DNA from: Doryteuthis pealeii
Lineage: Eukaryota; Mollusca; Cephalopoda; Myopsida; Loliginidae
Assembly (NCBI GenBank): GCA_023376005.1
Contig: CM042147.1
Coordinates: forward strand, 118,562,912-118,626,911
Direction: 5' to 3'
Length of the DNA stretch: 64,000 bases
In this document: piece after piece, positions 44,760 through 57,721 of the stretch
Layout: each line of letters starts with the position of its first letter
Position numbering within the stretch: position 1 is the first letter of the stretch
Made by a program: the position numbers and the translations under genes
Notes under the pieces: generated by a model
Seen by the model: the letters and a program-made list of their open reading frames with translations, nothing else
What the model was told of the DNA's origin: nothing
Database searches by the model: none

Positions 44760-47599
44760 AGAGTTGGTGAATTTCAGATGAATCACCCTCCCAGAAATAA
44801 AATTATATGCCAAAAATATTGAAAGGATAGTTCTTGTAAAAGAAAAAAAAGATATATATGAATTAGCACTTTTGCTAAGATTGAGCCAACTTTTAAATAA
44901 GTAAAACAAAACTAGTGTATTTGTTTACTGATGTGAATTTCTAAAATGTATTTTTTTTTTTTTTTTTTTTTTTAATATTACGCCCTCTTTTCATCTGAGT
45001 AATTTAAGATTTTAGTTAACAAATTCAGTGAGAAACAGAGGAGCCAATTCATTTGTAAATCTGTCATTTATAACAGAAACTATCAGAGAAAGTAGAGTAT
45101 CTGTGTAAATCCCAGAGGGTGCCATATTTTCTAAGGAGATGGCAATAGGAAGTATTGTTTACAGCTGCAACTTTTTCAAATTTTTATGATGGGTCTTTTC
45201 ATGTCCTAGAAGACTATCAGCATGACTTTCTTTACTGACCACTTTACCTGGAACATTTTCTTTACTAGAGATTCATTGTTTTCATTCTATGGACTGTCAT
45301 TTTGACTCAGGCTTGGTAAATCCATGTTTATCCTCTTTGTAAACAAGATTTTGACTCACATTCTGAAAATTCATCCTGGTTTGCACTTCTCATACTTTGA
45401 TGACTAAGCACTGTTTGAATAGCCTTAAAACATTTTTGCTATATACCAATTCCAAATAATAGAGTTTACATTTATGGAAAAAAAAAAAAAATGCGTTTTT
45501 TTTTTCTAAAAAAAAAAAAAAAAAAAAAAAAATCCCCATATTTTGGAATGAACCATGTATTATATAAATTGATAAATAGCTGAAAAGTTATTTCAAGTAG
45601 TAAAAAAATTATTACCACAAAAATAAATATAAAATTCAAAAGATATTTATTTTATTAATATATTTAGATACTACACCCATCCTAGCAGAATTAGACAGAA
45701 ACAAGTCATACTACATTATATACATACTGTTTCAAGCTGAAATAAGAAAATTTAAAAAAATAAATTATTCATGGTTCCATACATATGAGCATAAAATAAA
45801 TTTATGGAACCATAAGTAATTTATTCTATCTAAATAAAATCCTAATGATTTGAGTGTATAAAATAAAACAAAATAATACTTGTCCCTTTAGTTAAGGATT
45901 GCTGGATAAAACACTTCTGCAAGGTATTCAAGATCGACTAAATCCATTCATCAATCTTAGCTAAAAAGTGGTCTAAGTGATAAGACAATTCTAAAAGAAA
46001 AAAAGTGTTTGTTTTTTTTATCTTAAAAGTTTGAACTAAAATCCACATATTTTAGGAGTTAGACTTTAAAATTTTTCTAGTATTTGTTTACAAAAATAAT
46101 TCAGAAAAGTTTGGTTGCTGAATGAGTAACTAACATTTTTGTTATATACTTAGCAAACAACAAATTATTAGACTTAATTTTTTCTGTTTTACACATGATT
46201 GAACAATACCAAATTGAAGAAGTGGGATTTATTTATGAGTCACATGTTGTATGTCAACTTTGAATTAAAATTATAGTTTTTTTATACAGTAAAAAGTGTA
46301 GAGAAATTCTTAAATACTAAGAATAAAAAATTATTTTTGTATAACTTGTTCTATTTTCTTTCATTTTGTAAAGAAAAGCTAAGAAGTTTAAATATGCTTT
46401 ATATCTAGACAGAATAGGACCTGACCATCTTTGGAAAACCAACTGTTAGACAAGTCAGTAAAACTTGTCAAACTACTTTGCAAAATATATTTCAAATGAC
46501 CAATCATCCAATGGTAATTGATTAAAAGATAAATGAAATGCTACAAAAATAGCATTGGTGATAATGGTTATTATGGTAACAAGTGAGTGAATGATTAAAA
46601 TCTACGGAAAAGATTTTTTTTTATTTTTAAATTAAGGGTTTTAGAGGAAAACCTATTGATTGCAATAGGATTTAGTCAATGCAGATATGACTAGGTTAGT
46701 CTTCAGTATGCAATTAAAATTTTGAAAGATCCATCCTCACAATAAAAATTAGTTTAATAACTCGTGGAGTGGATATTTGAAGTGAGCACACTCATGTACT
46801 CACTCCAAATTCTTTATTCAAAAAGATAAGTGAAAAAAGATAAATCACTTGTGATACCTTTACAGTGTTTTATGGATTAATGGGGATAATTATTTTTTTT
46901 TTTGGCAAGTTATAGAAATGTTTCTGTGCACATAGCCCCTTTATAAAAAATGTTTTGTTAAAAAGGGCTTCTCAGATTATAAAAGAATAAGAAGAATGAA
47001 GTGATATCTCCCCCCCCCCGCTCCAATAACATCTGGTAAGAAAGGGGGGGGGTAAAAAGTGAGAAGACAAATGAACATCAATAGATCAGCTTTATTTTCA
47101 AACATGACAACACAAGCAGGATACACTTCCATTTATGTTGGTCCATTGCTGAATTCAGTCTTAATTTTGAAAGTATGTAAAAATCTTCATATAACTTTTT
47201 CTTTCTTTTTTAACTTGTCCATATGGTGTTGGTTGTTTAATAATTTTGATGATGTGGACAAATCACACAGCAGAAATAAAGATACACATGCGGCCCCCCA
47301 ATAGCTGTGGCAACCCAAACAGCAAGAAACAATGAGTAAAGATGAGAGTCATCAATACTTGGGGCTTTGCATGGTCAGGTAAGAGCAGATTGAGAAACTG
47401 GTAAGAGAGCTAACAACAGCTCAGATCACTAAATATTAAAAAAAAAAAAAAAAAAAACAAATTAAAACAATGGACACTTAGTTAACTTCAACCTCCTGCC
47501 GTGAGCTTATTAGTTGGGTCAACCATTCAGATAAAAATAGTAATCTTATTAATAGTTGGAATTTTGACAATAGGAACTGAAAAAGTCAATGTCTTAAGT

Positions 47600-47630
<31 letters not shown>

Positions 47631-50260
47631 GGTGCTGGCTCTCTTTATAATTCTTAAGAGAAGAAAACTGTTGGATTTCGTTTCACTAAGAGTTTTTATT
47701 TTTATAGAATAACAGTTGGACTCATTAAACATCTCTGAATATGAAACCATTATAATTATTGGCTTCAAGTTTCTTATTATTCAACTGAAAACAGGTAAAT
47801 ACTTTTCAAAATTTTGTATCTGATAATCTTTTGGAAGTAAATTATATTCTTTATAGTTGACGCAAATTTGTATCTGTCAAATACCAGATGTGTGTATCAC
47901 AATATGTAATTAAAAAGGCCTCATGTAAAAATTATTCTCTATACTCAACATAACAGTGATAATTAAACTAAGTTGATAAAGTGAGAAGAAGAATCTCTTC
48001 AGTCCAGAACTTTTTAAAACCTCAAAGCAATTTTAAAAAGATAAAAATTGTGGACAATATAATCAATCACTGAAATGGCTGGGAGTTGGGATTTTAACCA
48101 GAATCCAATACAAAAATATAAACCAACAAAACAATAGATTTTTGTTGCTATCATGGGAAACTGGGGCAATGTTTTTTTTTTTTGTTTTGTTTTTTTGTAT
48201 TTTAAGTGAATTTAAACAAGAAAAAAAAATAGTAGAGACTTACAATAAGAGTGTAGTGATGTTTCCATTAAATATGTTGAATGACAGCTAACAAATCAGG
48301 ATTAACTAAATTCTTTAAAAATTTAAAAAGGTGTTGGGGGGTGGGGGCAGTGCTATTTCAGTCATGACAATAAAAAAAGTTATGAAAAATGAAGAATTCT
48401 AACAAATCCTCAATTCAATCACTGCAACAATTTTTTTTGTTTTTTTTTTATATATATTAATTGACATCTGGATGGAAACAAATTCATTGAAAAATTAAAA
48501 AATACACAAAATAGAAAAAATTAAAATCAAAATGTTTTGACATGCGAGTGAAGAAAGCACATCTATTGATCATTTTACCATCTATAAATTTCAGAAATTT
48601 AATAATTCAGTCCTTTCTTTTTTTTTTTCTTGATACAACTGTAATACAGTGCATAACAGATGATTAAAAGTCATTATATAAGATTGAATATTTAGGGACT
48701 GGGGGTTCAGGGATTTTTTTTTTAAAACTGTGACTGGTTTACATCAAAAGTATTTTGGCAAATAGTTTTAAAACCAGCAAAACCGGATTTTTATGAGCAT
48801 GCTCAGCAGTTTGCCTATTACATTATGAAAATAAATAGGTAGGCATTAAAATAAATAAGAATTGAACTACACAATTTTAATTTGTGTATACTTTTTTTCC
48901 TTATCCAAGAAACTCCCAAACCAAAAGTAAAGACCACACTGCAAACCATTACACCTGGAAAGATTTAAATGAATTAAGCAATTCATTTATGAAGGAAAAA
49001 CTTGACTAAAATGAATTTAAAAAAAAAAAAAAAGTTAAATTTGAATCAAAGATGTCTACTGATCTAGTGGTATTTATCTGAAGAGTTTCAGTCATTTTCA
49101 TTTTGAAAATCAGTTTTATCATTTGGAGGGACTTTCCTTTTTGTTTGTTTTTTTTTCTCTTTAAAATAAGATGATTGACAATTGATGCAATTCCACTTGA
49201 TGAATCTATTAAAAAGAAATCTAAGCCCAACAATTGTATACAATATGGTAAGAGTTGCATAATCAAGAAAATTATGCAAAAGCATTTTGGAATGTTATAC
49301 AACTTATGTGGCTAATCCAAGTAAAAATAATTTCTCTTTCTCAGGTTTTTAAGTCAGCAGTTACAGCATTTTGTTCTTTCATTTCCACAGAAAGTTCAAA
49401 ATTTTTGGTGTTTTTGGGAGAATAAAAAAATATTTTAGACAACTCAAATCAAGCAAGTGTAACAGACCATGAACAAGTTTTCTGGCAATCATTTCATGGA
49501 GATTAGTGATGTGCAAAATAAAAGAGTTGTGAAGAGGGGAAAGGTGAACTGACTTGAGTGTAGTTCAAATTATGCAAGAGCTAATCAAAATAAAAGCAAT
49601 TCCCCACAATTTTCATCACAGACACAGGAAGATGAACATTAAAAAGAGTGAAAATATGAGACGAATATGACAAGACAAAAGTTTCAAGTTGAAAATTTCT
49701 CACAATCAACTGCAGTTTTCCAGAGCAAATGTACCTTTTTTTTCCCCCTCTAATATTTATGATAAATTAAATAGAATTAACTTAAAAAGTGAATGCTGGG
49801 TCGGATGCCTATAAGGGTTAAAAAATGAATAAAAATGACATCTGAAAATTGAATTTACACTGAAAACAGCAAAATCTGTCTTGGTAGAGTTCAAGGAAGA
49901 TTATTATAGTGGAATAACATTAACATTTCCACCAAATTTCTAGAAAACATTATTTGTGACAGATCAAAAGAAGCTGATTTAATGATCAAAATAAACAGGA
50001 CAAAGTTTTTGCCATCTTCAAAAAGAAAATAACATGCACTAATTTATGGTGTACAAAATGCCTTTGTGATATTTCCTTACTGAAAGTAAAAAAAAAAAAA
50101 AAAGTATCCAAATGATAAAAAAATCAATATAAAAATTTTGAAAAAAAATTTAAAATGCAACAGTCACCAGAAAAGATCATTGATAAGCTATTCACAAAAT
50201 CTGTTGTCACTGACGGGAAAAAAAAATTTTTTTTGAAGCAAAAATCTCACAGGAATTGGT
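44760..50260. other. Intergenic space between convergent GINS2 and ZFTRAF1
   Basis: AT-rich, with homopolymer A/T runs and almost none of the window's SINEs, hairpins or (TA)n. No convincing open frame is seen. Part may be 3' UTR of ZFTRAF1. Confidence 0.5.
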
Positions 50261-50262
50261 CC

Positions 50263-50268
50263 TTTATT
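50263..50268 (-). terminator. Candidate poly(A) signal of ZFTRAF1 (AATAAA)
   Basis: AATAAA on the minus strand lies about 90 bases after the stop codon. Further A-rich signals lie downstream, so a longer 3' UTR is possible. Confidence 0.4.
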
Positions 50269-50357
50269 ATTTTTTTAAATTTTTTTTTCCTTGCCTGAAG
50301 AAAAATAAAGGCCTGCATTTTTTTTTCTTTCTTTCTGGCTATTTTCTCCAATAAATG

Positions 50358-50749
50358 TTACTGTTGCACTTGGAAAAGCACAAGTCGCACATTGATAGTT
50401 TTTGATGCCAGCAATTTGTTACATTCAAGCACGTCTACTGTTGGCAATTGGTGATATTCACTCTCTGTAGTGTCATTGGAGAATTCAAACTCATAAACTG
50501 ATGGTGTAACCTTCAAGTCTCCATAAGGGCCTTTAAGAGCCATGAATAACACTTTGAGTGGGTTACTAGTACGGCTCTTGAGAACCAGTTGATAGCTGAG
50601 CGTACGCTTGCTACTTTGTGTAGGGTCCTTCTGGTCATGATCCACTCGAGCCTTTAGCACCCATTGATGCTGAAAGGAGGAGAATCGACTGGTTTCGTAG
50701 AATAGTTTTGTGATGAAGTCATCTGTTCGGAAGGGGCGTAACTGGAGGT
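50358..50749 (-). CDS. ZFTRAF1: ZFTRAF1 last coding exon
   Basis: The acceptor is GTATTTCAG|ACCTCC; the exon runs to a TAA stop at 50358-50360. It encodes [20 protein letters not shown] through [20 protein letters not shown] and QQ, matching the C-terminal domain of ZFTRAF1. The open frame continues to 50846 only as intron read-through; the splice site sets the true boundary. Confidence 0.93.
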
Positions 50750-53700
50750 CTGAAATACAGAGTGGTAAATTAGTTGGCATATGCTCTTCAACTAAAATGG
50801 ATAAAAAAAGAGAGTGTCCTGTGAATCTATTTCTCAAGTGAGACACAATGTGTGTGAGTGTGTCTCAGACATAAGGTAGGTCCACCAGACACTCACAGAC
50901 AACACTAGTATCACCAGCAACCAACCAACCAAGCAGGTTCCATGTCGAAACCAATCTGAAAATCTTCATTCAGAAAGAAAAAACATGTCATTAATAAGAG
51001 TCACCAGGTTAGCAATATACCACTATTCGAAAATTTGAATATCTTTAATCCATGTACACAAAAGTTAACTTTAACAGAAAATAATTCTATCAATGGATTT
51101 AAATAATTTACTTTGAAATCATTTTTTGTTAGTAATAGAATTTTAAAACTTATTCAATTAGATTTTCTTACAGAAGTAATATATCTATTAAATTTCTATA
51201 AAGAAATATCTGAAGGATTTTTTTTTTTTTCACAAATTATATATATCTTAAATCTGATTAATTCTATGTATCAATAGTTTGTTTATGTTTCCATCACATT
51301 ACCATTGAATGTTATCTTCTCATAAGAGAGAAGTGCAAAGATGTCCTCATACAGCTTCAACTGGTCTGTGCTGCGCTTGTCAATTGCTTGCAAGGCATCC
51401 ATGATTTCATTGCCAGTTTTGTTGGGATGAACACACGATTCTTCATGTTCTTTGAGCTCATGGAATGGACCCCGCCATGGACACCCAATCCGGGTGAATT
51501 TACAAGAACTTGGCCTGTAGAATATAGAAGGTAAGACTTTAGAGAGGAGGCCGCTATCAGATTTTGTTTTTTGGGGAGATTTTTTTTTTTTAAAAGGAGA
51601 GGAAGATATTTTGTTTTAGATAGGAAGGTAGAAAAAAAAATATTTGGATAAGAGCAGAACACAAAAATAAAAGCCATAACAACATCCAATAATAACAACA
51701 GCAGTTCAGACAATGATATACTTACTCAGAAGAGCTGACCAAATAAAATGTCGGTGAGTGATCTGGAAATAACTGATTCACAAGAGACTTTTCAAACAGT
51801 CTGATTTACACACTTAACGCACACACAACCATTCTTCTATACAGTTGAGTAAATGCTTTACTAATTCCCAGAAATAAGTTTTTTAAAATTTAAAAAAAAA
51901 AAAAATTAAAAAAAAAAAAAAAAAAAAAATGACCAATTAAATTCCTTCAATATTTCTTTAAACTTAATACATTTTTGATAAAGAATTTAAAAAAGAACAT
52001 TTTAAACATTGAGCAGAATTATCTCAGTTTTCATCTCTAAGAAACTAAAGTTGAAATTCAAATTAGACAAAATGGTATTGAGAGTTGTCATGATATGAAG
52101 ACTAAAAAGTTTTCATGAGAAGTTCATATAGGATGAAACTTTTAAAAACAAAAGTTTAACATGTTTACTGCTAATAGATACTCACCTGCTTTAACGGAGA
52201 AAATAAGCTTAACAGTGTCACCCTTTTCACATTTTTCTTTTAGGATTGTAGAAAAAATTTATTCAAAGAGGAGATCAGAATGAGTGGGGAAGGGGAAACT
52301 TAATTCATCACATTCAATTGCTTCCATTTTATTTAAATTTAACAGAGGAAACTGAAAGGTGTGTTTTTATTCAACAAAATATCCAGAGTAGATAGCTTAC
52401 AGGAAATGAAATCCAAGAAGGATAAGAAGTTCTATCCTTTGAGAAATTCCAGATTCAAAACTAAAGAGACAGAAAATGGTTGTTATCTACTAACCAATAA
52501 TAAAGATCCCATAAAACAAGTTGGAAAAAAAAAGGCAAAACTGGTATTTAAGTAGCAAAGATTTTAATTGATATTGAATGTCAACCAAAAAGTTGGCAAA
52601 CATTATTTGATCCCCAGCCTCCAAAGAAAGAAATATTTATTTCTTTATTACTAATTTGAATACACATTATATATGCATGTATACAAAGGAGAATGGAAAT
52701 GTCTAGTGTGGAGGCATAAACAAATTGGTAGTAATACAACACAAAAATCACAGCTAAACAGTAGAGTTGCTTCCCTTGCAAACATTGACCATACATACAC
52801 AGCAGACCTAATAGAATAATCTGCAATGTGCGTCTGCCAATAAAATCAGGAAAAAAAGAAAAGAAAAAGAAAAAAAAAAAAAAGAAAGCATGTAAATATT
52901 AAAATTTCTTTTATTAACCATTCACGGCTGGCATCTGCCACTTTGAATCTTTTTCAAAGAATCCAGCAAATGTCTAAAACTATTCAAGGTTTTTCTTTTT
53001 CAAAAGTTTAGAGTGAAAAAAAAAGAAAAAAAAAAAAGAAAAACCTTGAATCATAATATTTAAAAGCCATTTTGTAAATCAATTAAAAATTTAAAAAAAC
53101 AAACAATATAAAAAAGTTAATGGAGTGTGCACTTCCTAATCTAGGAAGCCATTTATTGAATACACAAAAAAGCAGTTTACATGAAAATATGCAAGAAAAT
53201 TGACTTGATTATTTTAATGTAGACAAATTACTTTCCATTTTATTCAAACATTTAAGTATTTTATTAGAAAAAAAAGAGCTTAATTTTATTAAATATTTAA
53301 TGTTTTCAGTTAGAATTGGCCAACACTAAAAACAGTTCACATTAGTAAAATTATTTTTATTTCTGTAAAATATATAAAAATATTACATTTGGTCCAGGTG
53401 TGTAGTATGATTTTCATATAACAAAAAATTTAATTGAATAAAAAGAATTCCAGAAATGTAATCATTTTTAATTATTCCCTGTTGTGAAAAAATCCAAACC
53501 AAGTATTAAGTAAGACAAGAAAAATAAGATGGATTTGAAAATTAATGATAAACGAAAAATGAACTAAAATAATGAATAACATGACTTAATGAATTAATCT
53601 TTTTAAAAATGGATTGAGAGAGAAAGAGACATACACAAGACAATTGCATTAGGAGGAGAGAAGAAAAAAAAAGCTATTTCATATAACAGTTTTAAGTTTA

Positions 53701-56700
53701 ATGTTGAATATTTGTGTTCTATGCAAAAAAAATTCAAAACTAGGTTTCTGATAAATTAGAGAGTAAAGACTTAATTGAATGATAATTTCTTATAAATCGA
53801 AATGAAGATTGATTTCATTTTAAATTGCATTTCAAACTGCACAAATGTGTTAAAAATCTACCCATGTGTAACAAGGATAAATAATCTTAATTCATGATGC
53901 AATCCAAACAGACATTCTATGTTTTTTATAATATAGAAGCAATTAAAAAAATATTTAAAAGTCTAACCATCTAATGAAATTTAAGTCTTCATTTTAACAG
54001 TTCCAACATGTAATATAACATTTTTATAGCTATTTTTATCAATTATAATACACTAAACAAGTTCTTGTCTCAGTTATCTTATATCTAATGCAGAAATTTG
54101 TTTGTAAGGAAAATTAGATTGAGCTAATTATTTGATTACAAAATCGTTCTCTGCCATCTCTGAAGGTTTTCCACATCTTTATATCATGCAGTTATGAATG
54201 AACATTTTATTTAGGTCTCTTCTACCTAAACAAGATTTAAACATTTCTCCCTAAGACACAACCATGCAGCTTACACATGCATAAAGACTTCCCAGAATGA
54301 GAAAACAGAAAATGTGGGAAAAAGAAAATGAAATGATTTTAAAATGGGAAGAAACGAGTCTTATCAATCAATGAAATGATTATGAACTGATGAACTTGAA
54401 GAGCATGATAGAAAATAAAAATAGATGAAGAGATGATTTGATGAAAGTATTTAGAGATGATCCTAAGATGGAATGCAGCAGCCTGATGTTACTACAATAA
54501 TTCAATAATTTTAAGTTTGGGAGACCAACACCCCCACCCAACTTCACAAAGCTTAGTTTCCACACACTAAAATTATAAAAGTTATTTGTTTATTCAAGAG
54601 ACCCAAAAACAATTCACTAAATAATACTATTAATGAAGTTAATTTCTGTTTTGTCCAATTTTAGACATTTTGATTAAATGTGTTCAAAAGTTATTTATCC
54701 CTATTTACCTGTTGTAAGATGAAGACAGTATCTAGTTTATAACCTAACCTATTTTTCAGTTATACTAAATATCAAAATGTAAAATACCCCAGTAGCCATA
54801 CTGACTATAATATACATCAAAAATCATAAAAATAAAAAGACAATAGCATTTTTAAAAATTCATAAGACAAAATACAATTCATAAATGTATGTGCATTCAC
54901 AAAATACTTTGTTAAACAGAATTCTAGTCATGTCTCCTGACAGTTTTCTATATAAGTAGAAGTCTTGATGGCATCTTATCTCAAACTCAATACAGCACAT
55001 TGTAGCAGGGTTGACCATGATGATAACAATGATCAAAGACAAACAGGTGAATGGCAGCTGACCAGGTAAGCAGTCTTGTTGGCAAAGATGATAACAGCAA
55101 TTAATGATGACTTGTGTTCCAGCAATTTTCCTTGGTACAATCCCAGGAGATTAACAGCTTCATACAGCAATATTAGCCACTTTAATAAATGATGATTTGC
55201 ATGCCTAGAATTCAGTTTGAATAAAGTATTCTTGAATATAGAATACACAGAAGATTTAAGGCATTCAACATTGAAAACTAATTCCTAACCTAATTCTCTT
55301 CAAGCAGTTGTTAAATAAAGGTATTATACAATTGAACTATCCAAATACAATCAGTGATCACAATAATAAAAGCTACACATGCAAAATTGTAGTATAGCAT
55401 TCATAGAAGACATGAAAGGTAAATTTCATAAAATAATGAAGACATAAAAAGAAACTAATTATTAAAAAAAAAAAAAAAAAAAAAAAATTAAGACATATGA
55501 AAAATACAATATTCAAAATTAATGGAGTTCTTATTTTTACAAGCGACATTTTCACAACCATAAAACAGAAACAAATATGGCTACCGGGGGATGAAAGTTT
55601 ATTGTTGATTAGAACTTGTAACTTCTGTTTAGAAGGATAATTTTATATACATACTTTAGAGTTTCAACAGATTTCTATACACTTACCAGAAATTCTTCTT
55701 CAAAGTTAAATATAACAGAACAAATATTTTTTTTAAATAATTAAAAACATAATTCATTACACTTTTACAGTTCTTTCAATTTGAGAAACGAGTCAAAGTC
55801 TATCGCTGAAATTTGTTTTTATTTAACATTTCCCTACTACAGTTATTAATAATAACCAATTTACACATCTACAAACCTCATATCCCATTCTTGGTCACAC
55901 CTGAAACTAAAAGCAAATCTAAAGAAAAAAATAAAAAATAAAAAAAAATAAAGAAAAATAAACATTGACAATTCTTTTCACTCAAACTGTCTTCATCTTT
56001 CAACACTTTCTAATAAATAATAACCTCAAATATTTGCAGACAATAACATTGGTGAAATAGAGATTTGAATTAAAATTATAAATGTAAATCTATAATTTGT
56101 GATTTAGAAATTTCTTTGCAGTATACAGATTATCTTTAACTTTACTTAAAGTTATTTTGGTCATGTAATAACAAAATCTTATAAAGATATGCGTGTTTAT
56201 ATTAAGTAACACTAAAAAAGCCTATAAAATTTTCTACAAATTATTTTAATTTTCACCAATTCATCTAAAATTGAAATAATTTCAATCCCAAATTCAACCG
56301 CTTATTTAATAACTAATTTGTATAATAGAACTAAACTTGAATCTATTTTATCTGTGCTATAATCTATTTTGACTACTGCAGTAACTTTCAGGACAAACTG
56401 CATATTTGTATTTTGTATAGTAAGATGGATGTTAGCATGTTGACGTTTCTAAATAGGTGATCATCAAGTGAGTATCAATTGTTCACATATACCTGAGACG
56501 CACCCGCCTTTGTGGACGTCCAACCCACAAGTTTCCTGCCGCTTCATTCACTGGATCAAAGGCTTGGACTGCTTGAGGGTCAAAGCCACAGCAGCCAAGC
56601 ACCTGCACTTCTGTTTTGGCCTCCTCACATCTTGTTCATGCTTGACTTTATTCTCTTTTTTTCTTTCTTTCTTTTTTTTAAAATCTTTGTACTGCAGATC

Positions 56701-57721
56701 AACAGTTATCTCTTCTGACCAAGAGAATGACCAGTCATTTGCCAACTGTTGGTTTGCCAATTCAGTTTAAGACCTTTTTTTTCTTTCTCTTGCCCTCTCT
56801 CTCTAAGTTGTGTATTGGTCAACAAGAGGAGATGTTATTTGGTGGAGACCAGATTGGCTTCGTCTCTTAAAAAGAAGTACTTTAGTAGTAGAAGTGCTGT
56901 TGTTGTTGCATTTGTGTGCATGTATGTGTGTATGTGTGTATTTGTATGTGTGTGTATGTATGTGTGTGTGTGAGACGAGCTAACCTGGTCTGCAGTTGCT
57001 GAAGTTGCATGGTGGATTCTAGAAGGAGCAATACAATACTTGCCGCCTCTTTTCTAACACGACGTCACAGTAGTGCTCAACCTCCCAATAGGCAACGTTG
57101 CACATCTTCGGGAAATGGGAGAGTAGACCATGGCTAGCTGACTCCAGTCCTGGGTGACAACAGAAAAATAAAAATTTTGTTTCTCGTTAACATTCATGAC
57201 AGTACAGGTTCAGTCCTCAGTCACCAATGGGAAATGTACAAGTGCATGTGTGCATTCGCTAGAGACATGCAGCGCAAGAACACATGCACCTGCTTTCATC
57301 ACCCATGTGGTAACGGACTCATGACAGACACAAGTAGTACACAAGTGGCAACCTTATTCAAATCAAGCCTAAACTCATTATTTTAGACTAAATTATTTGT
57401 AGCAAGCAGCGTTAGCAAGACACACGCTGCAGATAGCTGCTATGTTATTATAGTCAATGCTTACCGTGGCTCTGCACCTTACCTCTCCAGACAATGATGA
57501 CCTTCATGTTGACAAATCAGGTGACGCGGAAGCTGTTGCTGGCAGTACTGACAATCCGTTGGCAACTCCGATGCTGCCTTCTCAACAGCCAAGTTTCGAG
57601 AACAGGTCGCTTTGCTAATCTCACATCGACAGTTTGGGCACGTGGCAGTCTCATCTTTGAGCCTTGCATCAGCCAGGAGATGGTTAAAACAACCAGCACA
57701 CATAAGATGACCATTACTGCA
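50358..57721 (-). CDS. ZFTRAF1: Zinc finger TRAF-type containing protein 1 (CYHR1), C-terminal three exons, 5' partial
   Basis: Reading the minus strand, 57721-57483, 51514-51303 and 50749-50358 join in frame (AG|G and G|AC codons) to give 280 residues and a stop. The order is: second half of a RING finger ([21 protein letters not shown]), a cysteine/histidine-rich TRAF/SIAH-type finger (CQYC...[17 protein letters not shown]...HEESCVHP), then the conserved C-terminal domain ([25 protein letters not shown]-like [29 protein letters not shown]). This order and these motifs match vertebrate CYHR1/ZFTRAF1. The first RING cysteines and the N-terminus must lie in exons upstream, probably past 64 kb. 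The mouse protein was named for its cysteine/histidine content; its cellular role is poorly defined. Introns are 553 bp and about 6 kb. It is tail-to-tail with GINS2. Confidence 0.93.
51303..51514 (-). CDS. ZFTRAF1: ZFTRAF1 middle exon
   Basis: The acceptor is TTCTACAG|GCCAAG and the donor is TTCAATG|GTAATG. It encodes [40 protein letters not shown] and [18 protein letters not shown]. The CxxxxIGCPWxGPFHELxxHE pattern is diagnostic of this family. Confidence 0.93.
51515..57482 (-). other. ZFTRAF1 intron
   Basis: A 6-kb intron by splice-site assignment. It is AT-rich and repeat-poor except for GT-rich sequence at 56914-56975 and two GC-richer patches (56480-56640 and 56985-57140). Confidence 0.6.
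56478..56760 (-). other. Candidate extra exon or decayed coding segment within ZFTRAF1 intron
   Basis: The minus strand reads [20 protein letters not shown] then [20 protein letters not shown] up to a CAG|GTATAT donor-like site, leaving two bases of a codon. That is the phase needed by the next ZFTRAF1 exon (51514). Upstream, in another frame, [20 protein letters not shown] is also open, separated by a purine-run. No good acceptor is visible. It may be a cassette exon, a nested gene or a pseudogene. Confidence 0.22.
57483..57721 (-). CDS. ZFTRAF1: ZFTRAF1 exon with RING second half and TRAF-type finger start
   Basis: On the minus strand the acceptor is TTTTCAG|TGCAGTAAT and the donor is GGAGAG|GTAAGG. 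The 239-nt exon starts at a codon boundary and ends with two bases of an Arg codon. It encodes [40 protein letters not shown] and [13 protein letters not shown]. The cysteine and histidine spacing preserves the zinc ligands. Confidence 0.93.

Noticed and set aside
47059..47395. Possible exon ending at GGTCAG|GTAAGA
   Set aside because: The donor is good, but no frame leads to it without stops and no homology is seen.
56985..57140. Minus-strand GC-rich patch with a [15 protein letters not shown] reading
   Set aside because: It briefly recalls a Smad MH2 start, but the match is too short, runs into a stop and has no supporting exons.
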